Below, piece after piece: positions 34,270 through 43,230 of a stretch of 64,000 nt of DNA (the first letter of the stretch is position 1; the number at the start of each line of letters is the position of its first letter). The translations under genes were made by a program, and so were the position numbers. The stretch is taken from contig NZ_JAPEOX010000001.1 of the NCBI RefSeq assembly GCF_026340675.1, positions 4,588,001-4,652,000 on the forward strand, given 5' to 3'. The stretch is from Streptomyces sp. NBC_01264 (GTDB taxonomy: Bacteria; Actinomycetota; Actinomycetes; Streptomycetales; Streptomycetaceae). Under the pieces are notes generated by a model. That model was not told where the DNA came from. It did no database searches and was given only the letters and a program-made list of their open reading frames with translations.

Positions 34270-35976
34270 TTACCCGGCCCGGCGGTGCGCCTTCGAACGG
34301 GAGCGCTTCTCGATGTACATGCGCTGGTCGGCGGAGCGCAGCACCTCGTCGGCCGACATGCCGCAGCTCGCCCAGCCGATGCCGAAACTGGCTCCCACGC
34401 GCACCGCGCGGCCGTCCACCCGGATCGGCGGGATGATCGCGTTGCGCAGCCGCACGGCGAGATCGGCGGCGTCGGCGGCGCCCAGCCCGTCGGCGAGGAC
34501 GACGAACTCGTCACCACCCAGCCGGGCCACGGTGTCCCCGTCCCGGACCCCGGTCGTCAGCCGCCGGGCGACCTCGATCAGGACCGCGTCACCGGTGTGG
34601 TGCCCGAACCGGTCGTTGATCGACTTGAACCCGTCGAGGTCGCAGAAGAGGACCGCGAGCCCCTTCGTACCGTCGTCGATGTCGGTCGCCGGGGCGACCG
34701 TGTGCACGTGGTGGTCGTACGGACCCCCCGCGGCCGAGCCGCCGCCCATGCCCCCGGGTCCGCCCATGCCGCCGGGGAACTCGAAGGGCTCGGGATATCC
34801 GTCGGGCCGGAACCCGTGCTCGCCCGGTGCCCCCTCCACCGAGGGCCGGGTCTCGAAGGCCGCGTCCAGCGCCTCCACGGCGGTGGCGCGCACCGACTGC
34901 GGGCGGCGGCAGAGCCGGGCCCCGAGCCGGGAGCGCAGCTCGGCGCTGTTGGGCAGGCCGGTCAGCGAGTCGTGGCTGGCGCGGTGGGCGAGCTGCAGCT
35001 CGTGCCGCTTGCGCTCCTCGATGTCCTCGACGTGCGTGAGCAGGAAGCGCGGCCCGTCGGCGGCGTCGGCGACGACGGAGTTGCGCAGCGAGACCCAGAC
35101 GTACGTACCGTCGCGTCGCCCCAGCCTGAGCTCGGCGCGGCCGCCCTCGGCGGAGGTGCGCAGCAGGGTGCCGATGTCCTCGGGGTGCACGAGGTCGGAG
35201 AAGGAGTACCGGCGCAGCACGGAGGCGGGCCGGCCCAGCAGCCGGCACAGCGCGTCGTTGGTGCGCAGCAGGCGGCCGTGCTGGTCGCCGCCCATCTCGG
35301 CGATGGCCATGCCGCTCGGCGCGTACTCGAAGGCCTGGCGGAACGACTCTTCACTGGCGCGCAGGGCCTGCTGTTCGCGCTCCAACCGCACCAGGGCCCG
35401 CTGCATGTTCGCGCGGAGCCGGGCGTTGCTGATGGCAATCGCGGCCTGGAAGGCGTACATCTGGAGCGCTTCGCGGCCCCAGGCGCCGGGCCGGCGGCCG
35501 TTGCGCGGGCGGTCGACGGAGACCACGCCGAGGAGTTCGCCGCCGGAGGCGTACATGGGTGCGTAGAGCCGGTCCTCGGGGTGCCACTCGTCCTCGAACC
35601 GCGGGTCGGGGCCCTCCGTGTGCCACTGCGGTACGTCGTCCTCGACGAGGACCCAGCCCTCGGTGTGCGGGATGAAGCGCAGGCCGTCCCAGTTCTCGCC
35701 CATCGTCAGACGGCGTTCCCAGGAGGCGCGCGAGCCGACGCGGCCGGTGATCAGGGCTTCGGCGGCGGGGTCCCCCGCGAAGGCGGCGACGACCAGATCA
35801 CCGTCGGGGCGAACGAGGTTGACACAGGCGAGTTCGTAACCGAGACCCAGGACGATGCCGTCCACGACGGTCTGCAGGGTGTCCGCCAGGCTCCGGGCCG
35901 TATTGAGCTCGGCCACCACCCGGTGCAGCTGCCGCAGGGTCGCAAGACGGACGTACGGCTCCGACTCGGTCTCCAT
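34270..35976 (-). CDS. cdgB: Diguanylate cyclase CdgB (GAF-PAS-GGDEF)
   Basis: 568 residues: GAF domain (~20–190), a PAS/PAC domain (~210–335; 'SFRQAFEYAPSGMAIAEMGG'), then GGDEF. The active site 'RLGGDEFVVLAD' is intact (GGDEF 487–491), with an RxxD inhibitory site 'RDGD' five residues before it. The GGDEF domain is split by a ~75-residue Gly/Pro-rich disordered insert after 'SLTGLPN'. It makes c-di-GMP, which through BldD blocks sporulation genes. ATG 35976 follows GGGGAGAG. Domain order and location match CdgB of S. coelicolor. Confidence 0.92.
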   Translation of the reverse strand: METESEPYVRLATLRQLHRVVAELNTARSLADTLQTVVDGIVLGLGYELACVNLVRPDGDLVVAAFAGDPAAEALITGRVGSRASWERRLTMGENWDGLRFIPHTEGWVLVEDDVPQWHTEGPDPRFEDEWHPEDRLYAPMYASGGELLGVVSVDRPRNGRRPGAWGREALQMYAFQAAIAISNARLRANMQRALVRLEREQQALRASEESFRQAFEYAPSGMAIAEMGGDQHGRLLRTNDALCRLLGRPASVLRRYSFSDLVHPEDIGTLLRTSAEGGRAELRLGRRDGTYVWVSLRNSVVADAADGPRFLLTHVEDIEERKRHELQLAHRASHDSLTGLPNSAELRSRLGARLCRRPQSVRATAVEALDAAFETRPSVEGAPGEHGFRPDGYPEPFEFPGGMGGPGGMGGGSAAGGPYDHHVHTVAPATDIDDGTKGLAVLFCDLDGFKSINDRFGHHTGDAVLIEVARRLTTGVRDGDTVARLGGDEFVVLADGLGAADAADLAVRLRNAIIPPIRVDGRAVRVGASFGIGWASCGMSADEVLRSADQRMYIEKRSRSKAHRRAG

Positions 35977-36102
35977 TGCTCGCTCTCCCCGAGACCTCGA
36001 CAGCAACTCCAGGTTTGCATCGGCGCTTCGTTGCGGTGTCCCGTCCACTGAATCACAGTGAGCTGTGCGGCAGGTACACAGGGTCAACAAATCTTGCCCT
36101 CT

Positions 36103-36116
36103 GTGACTCAAGTCAC
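36103..36116. promoter_or_regulatory. Perfect inverted repeat upstream of cdgB
   Basis: GTGACT-CA-AGTCAC lies 127 bp before cdgB. It resembles a BldD box (TNAC…GTNA) but the half-sites are one base closer than the consensus. The rest of 35977–36299 shows no gene. Confidence 0.4.
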
Positions 36117-36299
36117 ATGAGATGAATAAGGGTGACCTCCGCACCGTGTCCACTCGGGTCCGTCCCGGCGAGTTCACCCACCCTATTCCCGGAAGCAAAC
36201 GATACGCCCGGCCCCGGGGAGGCCTAGGTCGACGGGCCGGGGAGCGGCTCCGCCCTGCGCCCGATGCGCCGCGCGAGGGGTGACAGTAGCGTCCCGACC

Positions 36300-36866
36300 G
36301 TGCCCCCAACGACCCCCGTGACACCACTTTCCGTACCCGCACCCCATGCTGTGGGGGTGAGCAACGACGAGTTCCGGGCCGCGATGTCCCGTCTGACCGC
36401 GGGCGTGTGCCTGATCACCGCGCAGGAACCCCCGCTGTCGGCCGGCAGCCGCGGCGAGGACGTCGGCATGACGGCGACCGCCTTCATGTCCGTGTCCCTG
36501 GAACCGCCCCTGGTCCTCGTCAGCGTGCGCGAGGGCTCCCGGATGGACGACCTGCTGGCCGAGCAGCCGCTGTGGGCGGTGTCGGTGCTCGCCGACCACC
36601 AGGTCCAGATCGCCGGCCGCTTCTCCATGAAGAACCGCATCAGCGACCGGCTGCTCTTCGCGGACCTCCCCTACACCCGCGGCGCGATCTCCGGCGCCCC
36701 GCTGCTGTCGGGGGCGCTGGCCACCCTGGAGTGCCGTACGGAGAACCGCGTCGAGGCGGGCGACCACACCCTGGTCATCGGCCACGTCCTCACCGCCGCC
36801 CAGCCCGCGCCGGACTCCCCGCCCCTGACGTACTTCCGGGGGCGCTACCGGCACCTGACGCCCTGA
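36300..36866 (+). CDS. Flavin reductase-like (FMN-binding split barrel) protein
   Basis: 188 residues: 'FRAAMSRLTAGVCLITA', 'VGMTATAFMSVSLEPPLVLV', 'WAVSVLADHQVQIAGRF' and 'HTLVIGHVLTA' match flavin:NAD(P)H reductases that supply reduced flavin to monooxygenases. The start is unsure: GTG 36300 includes 'PHAVGVSNDEF', which I recall as conserved, while GTG 36357 gives a form 19 residues shorter with GGGGG just before it. It stands alone without an oxygenase partner. Confidence 0.85.
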   Translation: MPPTTPVTPLSVPAPHAVGVSNDEFRAAMSRLTAGVCLITAQEPPLSAGSRGEDVGMTATAFMSVSLEPPLVLVSVREGSRMDDLLAEQPLWAVSVLADHQVQIAGRFSMKNRISDRLLFADLPYTRGAISGAPLLSGALATLECRTENRVEAGDHTLVIGHVLTAAQPAPDSPPLTYFRGRYRHLTP

Positions 36867-36910
36867 GCCCGGGGACGGGGACGGGGACGGAGCCACGCAT
36901 ACCCCGCCCG

Positions 36911-37336
36911 CTACCAGTCCCGCGCGTTCCGTCCCCGCTTGGTCTCGCCGCGGGCCTTCTTCTCGCGCAGCCGCCGCTCGTTGATCCCCCGGGGGATCTT
37001 CGTCGCCCGGCGCGCCTTCGGCGGCGGCGCCGTGGCCTCGGCCAGCAGCGCGGCCAGCCGGACCAGCGCCATCTCGCGGTTGCGGAACTGCGAGCGGTGC
37101 TCGGAGGCCCGTACCGTCACCACCCCGTCGACCAGCCGGGACGCGAGACGCTCCAGCGCCCGCTCCTTCCACACGTCGGGCAGCGACTTCGTCGCCGCGA
37201 CGTCGAAGAGGAGCTCCACGCGCGAGTCCGAGGTGTTCACGTGCTGGCCGCCCGGCCCCGAGGACCGCGAAAAGCGCCAGGCGAGCTCGCCCTCGGGGAG
37301 CACGACCGAACCGCGGATGACATAGGGACCAGGCAT
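36911..37336 (-). CDS. arfB: Alternative ribosome-rescue factor ArfB (YaeJ-like)
   Basis: 141 residues with the release-factor motif 'SRSSGPGGQHVNTSDSRVEL' containing GGQ. The basic tail ('RLREKKARGETKRGRNARDW') in this family reaches into the empty mRNA channel of stalled ribosomes. No codon-recognition domain is present. ATG 37336 was chosen; the longer frame upstream runs antisense to terD. Confidence 0.93.
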   Translation of the reverse strand: MPGPYVIRGSVVLPEGELAWRFSRSSGPGGQHVNTSDSRVELLFDVAATKSLPDVWKERALERLASRLVDGVVTVRASEHRSQFRNREMALVRLAALLAEATAPPPKARRATKIPRGINERRLREKKARGETKRGRNARDW

Positions 37337-37522
37337 GCCCCCTATGATCCGTGCCCGCCGGACCCCCGTCACCCGCATTTCCGCCCGCATCGCGGACAAT
37401 TCTCCGAATGCGGAACCTGGCGCCCCTCTCCCCGCGTTATGAAGGGCAGCGGTAACTTGGGCACCCTCACGGTCGATACGACAAGTGAGACCAAGTGAGA
37501 CTAGGAAGGGACACCAGTCACC

Positions 37523-38098
37523 ATGGCAGTAAGCCTCTCCAAGGGCGGAAACGTCTCGCTCAGCAAGGAGGCCCCGGGCCTCGCGGCCGTCACGGTCGGC
37601 CTCGGCTGGGACACCCGCACGACCACCGGTGTCGACTTCGACCTGGACGCCTCGGCCATCGCGGTCAACGCGCAGGGCAAGGTCGTCTCCGACGGCCACT
37701 TCGTCTTCTTCAACAACAAGTCCACCCCGGACCAGACCATCGTGCACACCGGTGACAACCGGACCGGCGAGGGCGCGGGCGACGACGAGGCCATCAACGT
37801 CAACCTCGCGGGCCTGCCCGCCGACGTGGACAAGATCGTCTTCCCGGTCTCCATCTACGACGCCGAGACCCGCAGCCAGAACTTCGGCCAGGTCCGCAAC
37901 GCGTACATCCGCGTCGTGAACCAGGCCGGCGGCGTCGAGATCGCCCGCTACGACCTCTCCGAGGACGCGGCGACCGAGACCGCCATGGTCTTCGGCGAGC
38001 TCTACCGCAACGGCGCCGAGTGGAAGTTCCGCGCCGTGGGCCAGGGTTACGCCTCCGGCCTGACCGGCATCGCCCAGGACTTCGGCGTCAACGTCTGA
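37523..38098 (+). CDS. TerD-family tellurium-resistance/stress protein
   Basis: 191 residues with TerD signatures: '[18 protein letters not shown]', '[20 protein letters not shown]' (calcium-binding aspartates), '[19 protein letters not shown]', and '[20 protein letters not shown]'. Streptomyces have many copies; the family binds Ca2+ and is linked to stress and development. AAGGGA precedes the ATG. A strong terminator follows, so it is monocistronic. Confidence 0.94.
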   Translation: MAVSLSKGGNVSLSKEAPGLAAVTVGLGWDTRTTTGVDFDLDASAIAVNAQGKVVSDGHFVFFNNKSTPDQTIVHTGDNRTGEGAGDDEAINVNLAGLPADVDKIVFPVSIYDAETRSQNFGQVRNAYIRVVNQAGGVEIARYDLSEDAATETAMVFGELYRNGAEWKFRAVGQGYASGLTGIAQDFGVNV

Positions 38099-38133
38099 CC
38101 CTGAGCACCCGCGTCCCAGGACGCGACTCAGCT

Positions 38134-38168
38134 GAAGCCCCCTCCCGGCCGTCCGGGGAGGGGGCTTC
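38134..38168 (+). terminator. Terminator after terD-like gene
   Basis: 12-bp perfect arms (GAAGCCCCCTCC / GGAGGGGGCTTC) with an 11-base loop, 36 bp after the stop. Confidence 0.88.
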
Positions 38169-38183
38169 GCTACCGTTCGGTAC

Positions 38184-38705
38184 GTGATCCTCCTGCCGCT
38201 CGCCCCCGTCGAGGACGGCGCCCTACCGGGCCCGGTCCTCACCGAAATCGCCACGCTCTACGCGACCAACCACGCGTTCTTCGAGCTCAGCGGAGATTTC
38301 CCCGACCCCGGCCGCATCACGGTCGAGCAGGTCGCCGCCGCCCTCGCCGACGAACTCGCCCACGAGGGCGCCGAGGTCCTCCTCGCCCGCTCCGCCGGAC
38401 GCCTCGTAGGCCTGGCCGCCACCCTCGCACACCACCCGGACCCCGCGTCCGAGGATCCCGACCCGTGGATCGGCCTGCTGCTCATCGACGCCACCGCGCA
38501 GCGCGAGGGGTACGGCCGCGCCGTGGCCACCATGGTCGAGGACCGCTTCCGCGACGCCGGACGGTCGGGCGTACGGATCGCCGTGCTCGACGCCAACGAG
38601 AAGGCCCTCGCCTTCTGGCAGTCCCAGGGCTACGTCACCCTGCGCCAGGGAGCCGCCGACCGCGAGATGGGCCGCCCCTGCACCGTCCTGCGCAAGGCGC
38701 TGTAG
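38184..38705 (+). CDS. GNAT-family N-acetyltransferase
   Basis: 173 residues; acetyl-CoA loop region 'LLIDATAQREGYGRAVATMV', then 'VRIAVLDANEKALAFWQSQGY'. It acetylates an unknown amine. The GTG at 38184 lies only 15 bp past a terminator hairpin and about eight bases after TACCGT, so the mRNA may be leaderless. It ends 5 bp from the convergent M1 peptidase. Confidence 0.85.
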   Translation: MILLPLAPVEDGALPGPVLTEIATLYATNHAFFELSGDFPDPGRITVEQVAAALADELAHEGAEVLLARSAGRLVGLAATLAHHPDPASEDPDPWIGLLLIDATAQREGYGRAVATMVEDRFRDAGRSGVRIAVLDANEKALAFWQSQGYVTLRQGAADREMGRPCTVLRKAL

Positions 38706-38710
38706 CGGGG

Positions 38711-40159
38711 CTACGGGGCCTTCGTGGACGCTTTCGCGGGCGCCTTCGGGCGGTCCTTCCCGTACAGCCACACGTCCCAGACCTCCGACAGATCACGGCC
38801 CGTGCTCTCCTCCGCGTAGGCGGTGAAATCGGCCGTGCTCGCGTTCCCGTGCCGGTGGTCGGCGGCCCAGCCGCGTACGAGGGCGAAGAACTTCTCGTCG
38901 CCGACCTCCTGCCGGACCCGTTGCAGGACCATCGCCCCGCGCCCGTACACCGGGGACCCGGAGATCTCCTTCGGGCTCCGCGGGGCGGCCGGCGGGAAGG
39001 CCCCCCAGTCCGAGTCCGCCGCGCCGTCGACGCTCGTGTCCCCCGCGACGTAGGCGTCGAAGTGCTCCTGCGCGCTCGGACCGCCGTGGTCCTCGGACCA
39101 CAGCCACTCGGCGTAGGTCGCGAACCCCTCGTTGAGCCACATGTCCTTCCAGGACTTCGGCGACACCGAGTCCCCGAACCACTGGTGCGCCAGCTCGTGC
39201 AGCACCAGTTCCTCGCTGCCGGGCGCCCCCGGGAACACCGGCCGGGTCTGCGTCTCCAGCGCGTAGCCGAGGCTGTGCGCGGGCAGCACGATCGCGCCCG
39301 TCGCGGAGAAGGGGTACGGGCCGAACCGCCGGCTGCCCCACTCCACCATCTCGGGCAGCCGCGCCAGCGCGGCCGCGCTCGCCGCCGCCTCCCCCGGCGC
39401 GACCGCCGTGTACACCGGGATCCCGGAGGCGGTCCGCCCGGTCGTCACCTCGAACTTCCCGACGGCCACGGTCGCCAGGTAGCTCGCCATCGGCTCCGCG
39501 GAGTGCCAGGCGAACACGGTCCGCCCCTCGTCCTCCCGCGTACGGGAACGCAGCTCGCCGTTGGACACGGCCTCGTACCCGCGGGGGACGGTCACCGTGA
39601 TGTCGTACGTGGCCTTGTCGCTCGGGTGGTGGTTGCCCGGGAACCAGGCCATCGACCCGACGGGTTCGCCGACCGCGACCGCGCCCTCGCCGCCCGGGGT
39701 GACGATCCACCCCTCCTTGGACCCGTCCGGGTCGGTGACGGCCTTGGGCCGGCCGGAGTAGTCGACCTCCGTACGGAAGACCTCCCCCCGCTCCAGATCC
39801 TCGGCGGGGCGCACCGTCAGCTCGTTGCCGCTGCGGTTGAAGCGGGCCCCGACGCCCTGCACGCTCACCCCCTCCACCTCCAGCCCGCTGAGATCGAGGT
39901 TGAAGGAGCTGAGCCCCTGCTCGGCACGGGCGGTGATGACGGCGGTGGCGTGCAACTGCCCGTCGGCCGGGTCGTAATCGAGGTCCAGGGAGTAGTGCTC
40001 GACCTGGTAACCGCCGTTGCCGGCCTTGGGGAAGAACGGGTCGCGCACCCCCGACGCACCCGGCCGCCCCTGCACGGTCTCCCCCGTACAGCCCGAGGTG
40101 AGGGCGAGTACGGCGGCGACGGCGGGGGCGGCCAGGCGGGAGAGAACGCGGTGATCCAC
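38711..40159 (-). CDS. M1-family metallopeptidase lipoprotein
   Basis: 482 residues. The lipoprotein signal with 'ALTSGC' anchors it outside the membrane. It has an M1 N-terminal beta domain ('HYSLDLDYDPADGQLHATAV'), then zinc ligands H321, H325 ('HELAHQWFGD', general base E322) and E344 ('WLNEGFATYAEWLW'). The GxMEN-type loop reads 'LGYALETQT', so the substrate-side motif is divergent. It lacks the C-terminal ERAP-like domain and ends with a Lys/Pro tail. Confidence 0.9.
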   Translation of the reverse strand: MDHRVLSRLAAPAVAAVLALTSGCTGETVQGRPGASGVRDPFFPKAGNGGYQVEHYSLDLDYDPADGQLHATAVITARAEQGLSSFNLDLSGLEVEGVSVQGVGARFNRSGNELTVRPAEDLERGEVFRTEVDYSGRPKAVTDPDGSKEGWIVTPGGEGAVAVGEPVGSMAWFPGNHHPSDKATYDITVTVPRGYEAVSNGELRSRTREDEGRTVFAWHSAEPMASYLATVAVGKFEVTTGRTASGIPVYTAVAPGEAAASAAALARLPEMVEWGSRRFGPYPFSATGAIVLPAHSLGYALETQTRPVFPGAPGSEELVLHELAHQWFGDSVSPKSWKDMWLNEGFATYAEWLWSEDHGGPSAQEHFDAYVAGDTSVDGAADSDWGAFPPAAPRSPKEISGSPVYGRGAMVLQRVRQEVGDEKFFALVRGWAADHRHGNASTADFTAYAEESTGRDLSEVWDVWLYGKDRPKAPAKASTKAP

Positions 40160-40215
40160 GCGTTCGAGCCTACGTCCCGCGACGCGCTGCCCGACGCTCC
40201 TCCTGCTCGGCGCCG

Positions 40216-40773
40216 CTACTTGTTGAGGGCGTCCACGCCGGCCTTGGCGAACTTCTCGTCCAGGTCACCGCTCGGGGCGCCGGCCACGCCGACACCCGCG
40301 ACGGGGGCGCCATCGGCCTGGACGGGGGTGCCGCCGCCGAGGAAGAGGGTGCCGGGGATGTCCTTCAGGTTCGGGGTCTGCGCGAGGCGGCCGGCGAGCA
40401 CCGAGGTCGGGGCGTTCCAGGACACGGCGGTGAACGCCTTGCGCTGCGCCGACTCGTAGGACTGCGGGCCCGCGCCGTCGCCGCGCAGCGTGACGATGGT
40501 GTTGCCGTTGCGGTCGACGACGGCGACGGTCACCTTCTGGTTCTCCTGCTCGGCGGCGTCCAGCGCGGCCTGGGCGGCGCGGGTGGCGGCGTCGATGGTG
40601 AGGTGCGTGGAGGTGGTGAGGTTCTTCTTGTCGCCGTCCTTCTTCGCGACGGCGACGGGGGCGGCGGCCGGAGCGGAGGCCGGGGCGGCGTTGGCGCTGA
40701 CCGCGCCGAGGGCTCCCGCGCCGAGGGCGACGGCGACGGCGGTACCGGTGAGAACGCGGGTGCGGGTCTTCAT
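40216..40773 (-). CDS. hbpS: Secreted heme-binding protein HbpS (GlcG/HbpS family)
   Basis: 185 residues: signal peptide ending near 'AVSANAAPA', then a GlcG/HbpS domain ('IDAATRAAQAALDAAEQENQ', 'VTVAVVDRNGNTIVTLRGDG', 'SAQRKAFTAVSWNAPTSVLA', 'GGGTPVQADG'). HbpS of S. reticuli binds heme outside the cell and controls the SenS sensor kinase under redox stress. Here it is divergent from a five-helix NarL-type kinase and its regulator. AGGAG precedes ATG 40773. Confidence 0.85.
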   Translation of the reverse strand: MKTRTRVLTGTAVAVALGAGALGAVSANAAPASAPAAAPVAVAKKDGDKKNLTTSTHLTIDAATRAAQAALDAAEQENQKVTVAVVDRNGNTIVTLRGDGAGPQSYESAQRKAFTAVSWNAPTSVLAGRLAQTPNLKDIPGTLFLGGGTPVQADGAPVAGVGVAGAPSGDLDEKFAKAGVDALNK

Positions 40774-40964
40774 GTCTGCTGCTCCTGTGAACGTCGGCAC
40801 GGCGGGCTGTCCTGCCGTTGCTCCAACCCTCCCCCGGCCACCCCCACCACCCCGTCCCCGTACCGGCTCCGAACCCGCCCCCCACCGGCTGATGCGGGGG
40901 TCAACCGATCGGTCGATGCGGCCACCCCCCACGGGGCGCTTACCTGGCCCTTCGTGTTTCCAGC

Positions 40965-41165
40965 CGCCCGGGGTCTCTTCCAGCCGGCCCGGGGTCTCTT
41001 CCAGCCGTCCGGCGTTTGAGGACCGGGGTCCGGGGCGGAGCCCCGAGGGGTCCGGGCGCAGCCCGGTACCCCTTCCCAGCCCGTCCGGCGCTTGAGGACC
41101 GGGTCAGGGCGGAGCCCTGGGAACGGTGGAAGGGCGGGTAGGGGACACGCCCCGCGCAGCGGCAC
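40965..41165 (-). repeat. Dispersed intergenic repeat, copy B
   Basis: This carries, on the minus strand, the blocks of the copy at 16085–16320: 'TGTCCCCTACCCGCCCTTCC', two CTCAA(A/G)CGCCGGAC cores, 'GGGGCTCCGCCCC', and 'GCTGCGCCCGGACCCC'. It fills much of the 453-bp space between hbpS and senS. A short GGGTCTCTTCCAGCCG unit is also repeated at 40970–41010. Confidence 0.75.
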
Positions 41166-41226
41166 CCACCCGCACCACACCACGACCCGGCACCATGGAA
41201 CGACCGCACCACCCCAGGAGCACCCC

Positions 41227-42450
41227 GTGACCAGCGCGCCCCCACCGACCCCATCGGCCCCGCCGACCCCGGTGACCACCCCACCCCAAAAAGACACCCG
41301 CGCCCTGGCCACGGTCATGCACACCGCCTTCTTCCTCCTCCTCGGCGCCTCCGTGGCCCGCTTCCTCCTCCGCCACCCCGACGAACCCCGCACCCCGTGG
41401 ATCATCGCCCTCAGCATCACCCTGGCCCTGCTCTACGTACTCGGCCCCGCCCTCGGCGCCGCCCCCACCCTGCGCCGCCTCCTCTGGCTCGGCGTGGTCG
41501 TCACCGTCTGGGTGGTCCTCGTCGTCCTCGCGCCGAGCTTCGCCTGGTGCGCCGTACCGCTCTTCTACACGGCCCTGCGCACCCTCCCGCCCCGCGCGGC
41601 CGTCGTCCTCGTGGCCCTGCTCACCGTGTTCGTCGTCGCGGCCCAGCTCCGCCTCGCCCAGACCTCCGACCCGGGCGAGCCCTTCGACCCCAACCTCCTC
41701 CTCGCCCCGCCCGCCGTCGCCGCCCTCGCCACCGCCGTCTTCGTCCACATGGAGCGGCAGGCGGCAGCCCAGCGGACCCTGATCGACGACCTGATCCGCA
41801 CCCGCCGGGAACTGGCCGCCACCGAACGCCGCGCCGGCACCCTCGCCGAACGCCAGCGCCTCTCGATGGAGATCCACGACACCCTGGCGCAGCACCTGTC
41901 CAGCCAGCAGATGCTCCTCCAAGCGGCCGACCGCACCTGGGACACCCATCCGGGCACCGCCCGCGCGCACGTCCGTACCGCCACCGACATCACCGCACGC
42001 GGCCTCGCCGAGGCCCGCCGCCTGGTCCACGACCTCGCGCCGGCCGAACTCGCCGGCGGCGCCGGCCTCCCGGACGCCCTGCGCGCGCTGGACGCGGGCC
42101 CCGAGATCGAGGTCCGCTTCCACCTGGAGGGTGCACCGGTCCCCCTCCCCGCCCGCGCGGAGCAGGCGCTGCTGCGCATCGCTCAGGGTGCGCTGGCGAA
42201 CGTACGGGAGCACTCGGGGGCCCGTACCGCGGCCCTCACGCTGAGCTTCCTGGGCGACCAGGTCGTCCTGGACGTCGCCGACGACGGCCACGGCTTCTCC
42301 CCGACCCGCTCCACCGCGGGGGAACGCGGCCACGGCCTCCCCGCGATGCGCGCCCGCGTCCGCCAGCTCGGCGGCGCCCTGACCATCGAATCCACCGCGG
42401 GCGAGGGCACTGTCCTCTCGGCGTCGATCCCCCTGGAGTCCACCCCATGA
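41227..42450 (+). CDS. senS: Sensor histidine kinase SenS
   Basis: 407 residues with five predicted membrane helices (~25–175), a coiled segment, a HisKA_3 box with phospho-acceptor H217 ('RLSMEIHDTLAQHLSSQQ'), and a HATPase domain ('LANVREHSG', 'VADDGHGF', 'GHGLPAMRARV'). Five helices and the adjacent hbpS match SenS, which senses redox stress through HbpS. GTG 41227 follows AGGAG. The stop overlaps the senR ATG (ATGA). Confidence 0.87.
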   Translation: MTSAPPPTPSAPPTPVTTPPQKDTRALATVMHTAFFLLLGASVARFLLRHPDEPRTPWIIALSITLALLYVLGPALGAAPTLRRLLWLGVVVTVWVVLVVLAPSFAWCAVPLFYTALRTLPPRAAVVLVALLTVFVVAAQLRLAQTSDPGEPFDPNLLLAPPAVAALATAVFVHMERQAAAQRTLIDDLIRTRRELAATERRAGTLAERQRLSMEIHDTLAQHLSSQQMLLQAADRTWDTHPGTARAHVRTATDITARGLAEARRLVHDLAPAELAGGAGLPDALRALDAGPEIEVRFHLEGAPVPLPARAEQALLRIAQGALANVREHSGARTAALTLSFLGDQVVLDVADDGHGFSPTRSTAGERGHGLPAMRARVRQLGGALTIESTAGEGTVLSASIPLESTP

Positions 42451-43070
42451 CCACGATCCTGCTCTGCGACGACCACGTCGTGGTCCGTGCCGGCCTGCTG
42501 GCCCTGCTCGGCAGCGAACCGGACATCGAGGTGCTCGGCGAGGCGGGCAGCGGCGAGGAGGCGGTCGCGCTCGCGGCCAAACTCCGCCCCGACGTGGTCC
42601 TGATGGACCTCCAGCTCGGCGAGGGCATCGACGGCGTGGAGGCCACCCGCCGCATCACCGCCACCCCGAACCCCCCGCACGTCCTGGTCCTGACCACGTA
42701 CGACACCGACGCGGACATCACCCGGGCCATCGGCGCGGGCGCCACGGGCTACCTCCTGAAGGCGGAACGCCCCGAGGAGCTGTTCGCCGCGATCCACTCC
42801 GCCGCCCAGGGCCGCACCACGCTCTCCGCCCCCGTCGCCAGCCGCGTGATGGCCCACATGCGCGGCGGCAACCGGCCCACCCTGACCGACCGCGAGCTCG
42901 ACATCCTCGGCCAGCTCGCCCGCGGCCTCGGCAACCGCGACATCGCCCGCGCCCTCTTCATCAGCGAGGCCACGGTCAAGACCCACCTGGGCCGCATCTA
43001 CGACAAGCTCGGCGTCGACACCCGCGCGGGCGCGGTCTCGGTGGCCAAGGAGCAGCGCCTCCTCCCCTGA
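42447..43070 (+). CDS. senR: NarL-type response regulator SenR
   Basis: 207 residues: receiver domain with acidic pair D8/D9 and phospho-acceptor D54 ('VVLMDLQLG'), T/K switch residues ('LTTYD', 'LLKAE'), then a LuxR-type helix-turn-helix ('LTDRELDILGQLARGLGNRD', 'EATVKTHLGRIYDKLGV'). It overlaps senS by four bases, so it is the cognate partner. In S. reticuli, SenR controls hbpS and an antioxidant gene. Confidence 0.88.
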   Translation: MTTILLCDDHVVVRAGLLALLGSEPDIEVLGEAGSGEEAVALAAKLRPDVVLMDLQLGEGIDGVEATRRITATPNPPHVLVLTTYDTDADITRAIGAGATGYLLKAERPEELFAAIHSAAQGRTTLSAPVASRVMAHMRGGNRPTLTDRELDILGQLARGLGNRDIARALFISEATVKTHLGRIYDKLGVDTRAGAVSVAKEQRLLP

Positions 43071-43107
43071 CGGTTTCGTCGCCCCTGCACGGATCACATC
43101 GTCCATC

Positions 43108-43129
43108 CGTACGAGATCGCGCTCGTACG
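43108..43129. promoter_or_regulatory. Perfect inverted repeat downstream of senR
   Basis: CGTACGAG-ATCGCG-CTCGTACG lies 38 bp after senR and 102 bp before the Tat-exported protein gene. It could be a terminator stem or an operator for the latter. Confidence 0.4.
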
Positions 43130-43230
43130 CCGCGCCGATCCCCCGCGGGCGGCGACACGACAGGCTCGTCAGTGCCCGGACCGCCCCGAGCAGGCCCGGG
43201 CGCCATCAGCCGTGTCGAGAGGAACCCGCC

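Noticed and set aside
36103..36116. BldD box upstream of cdgB
   Set aside because: Half-sites TGAC/GTCA fit, but the spacing is four instead of five bases; kept only as an inverted repeat.
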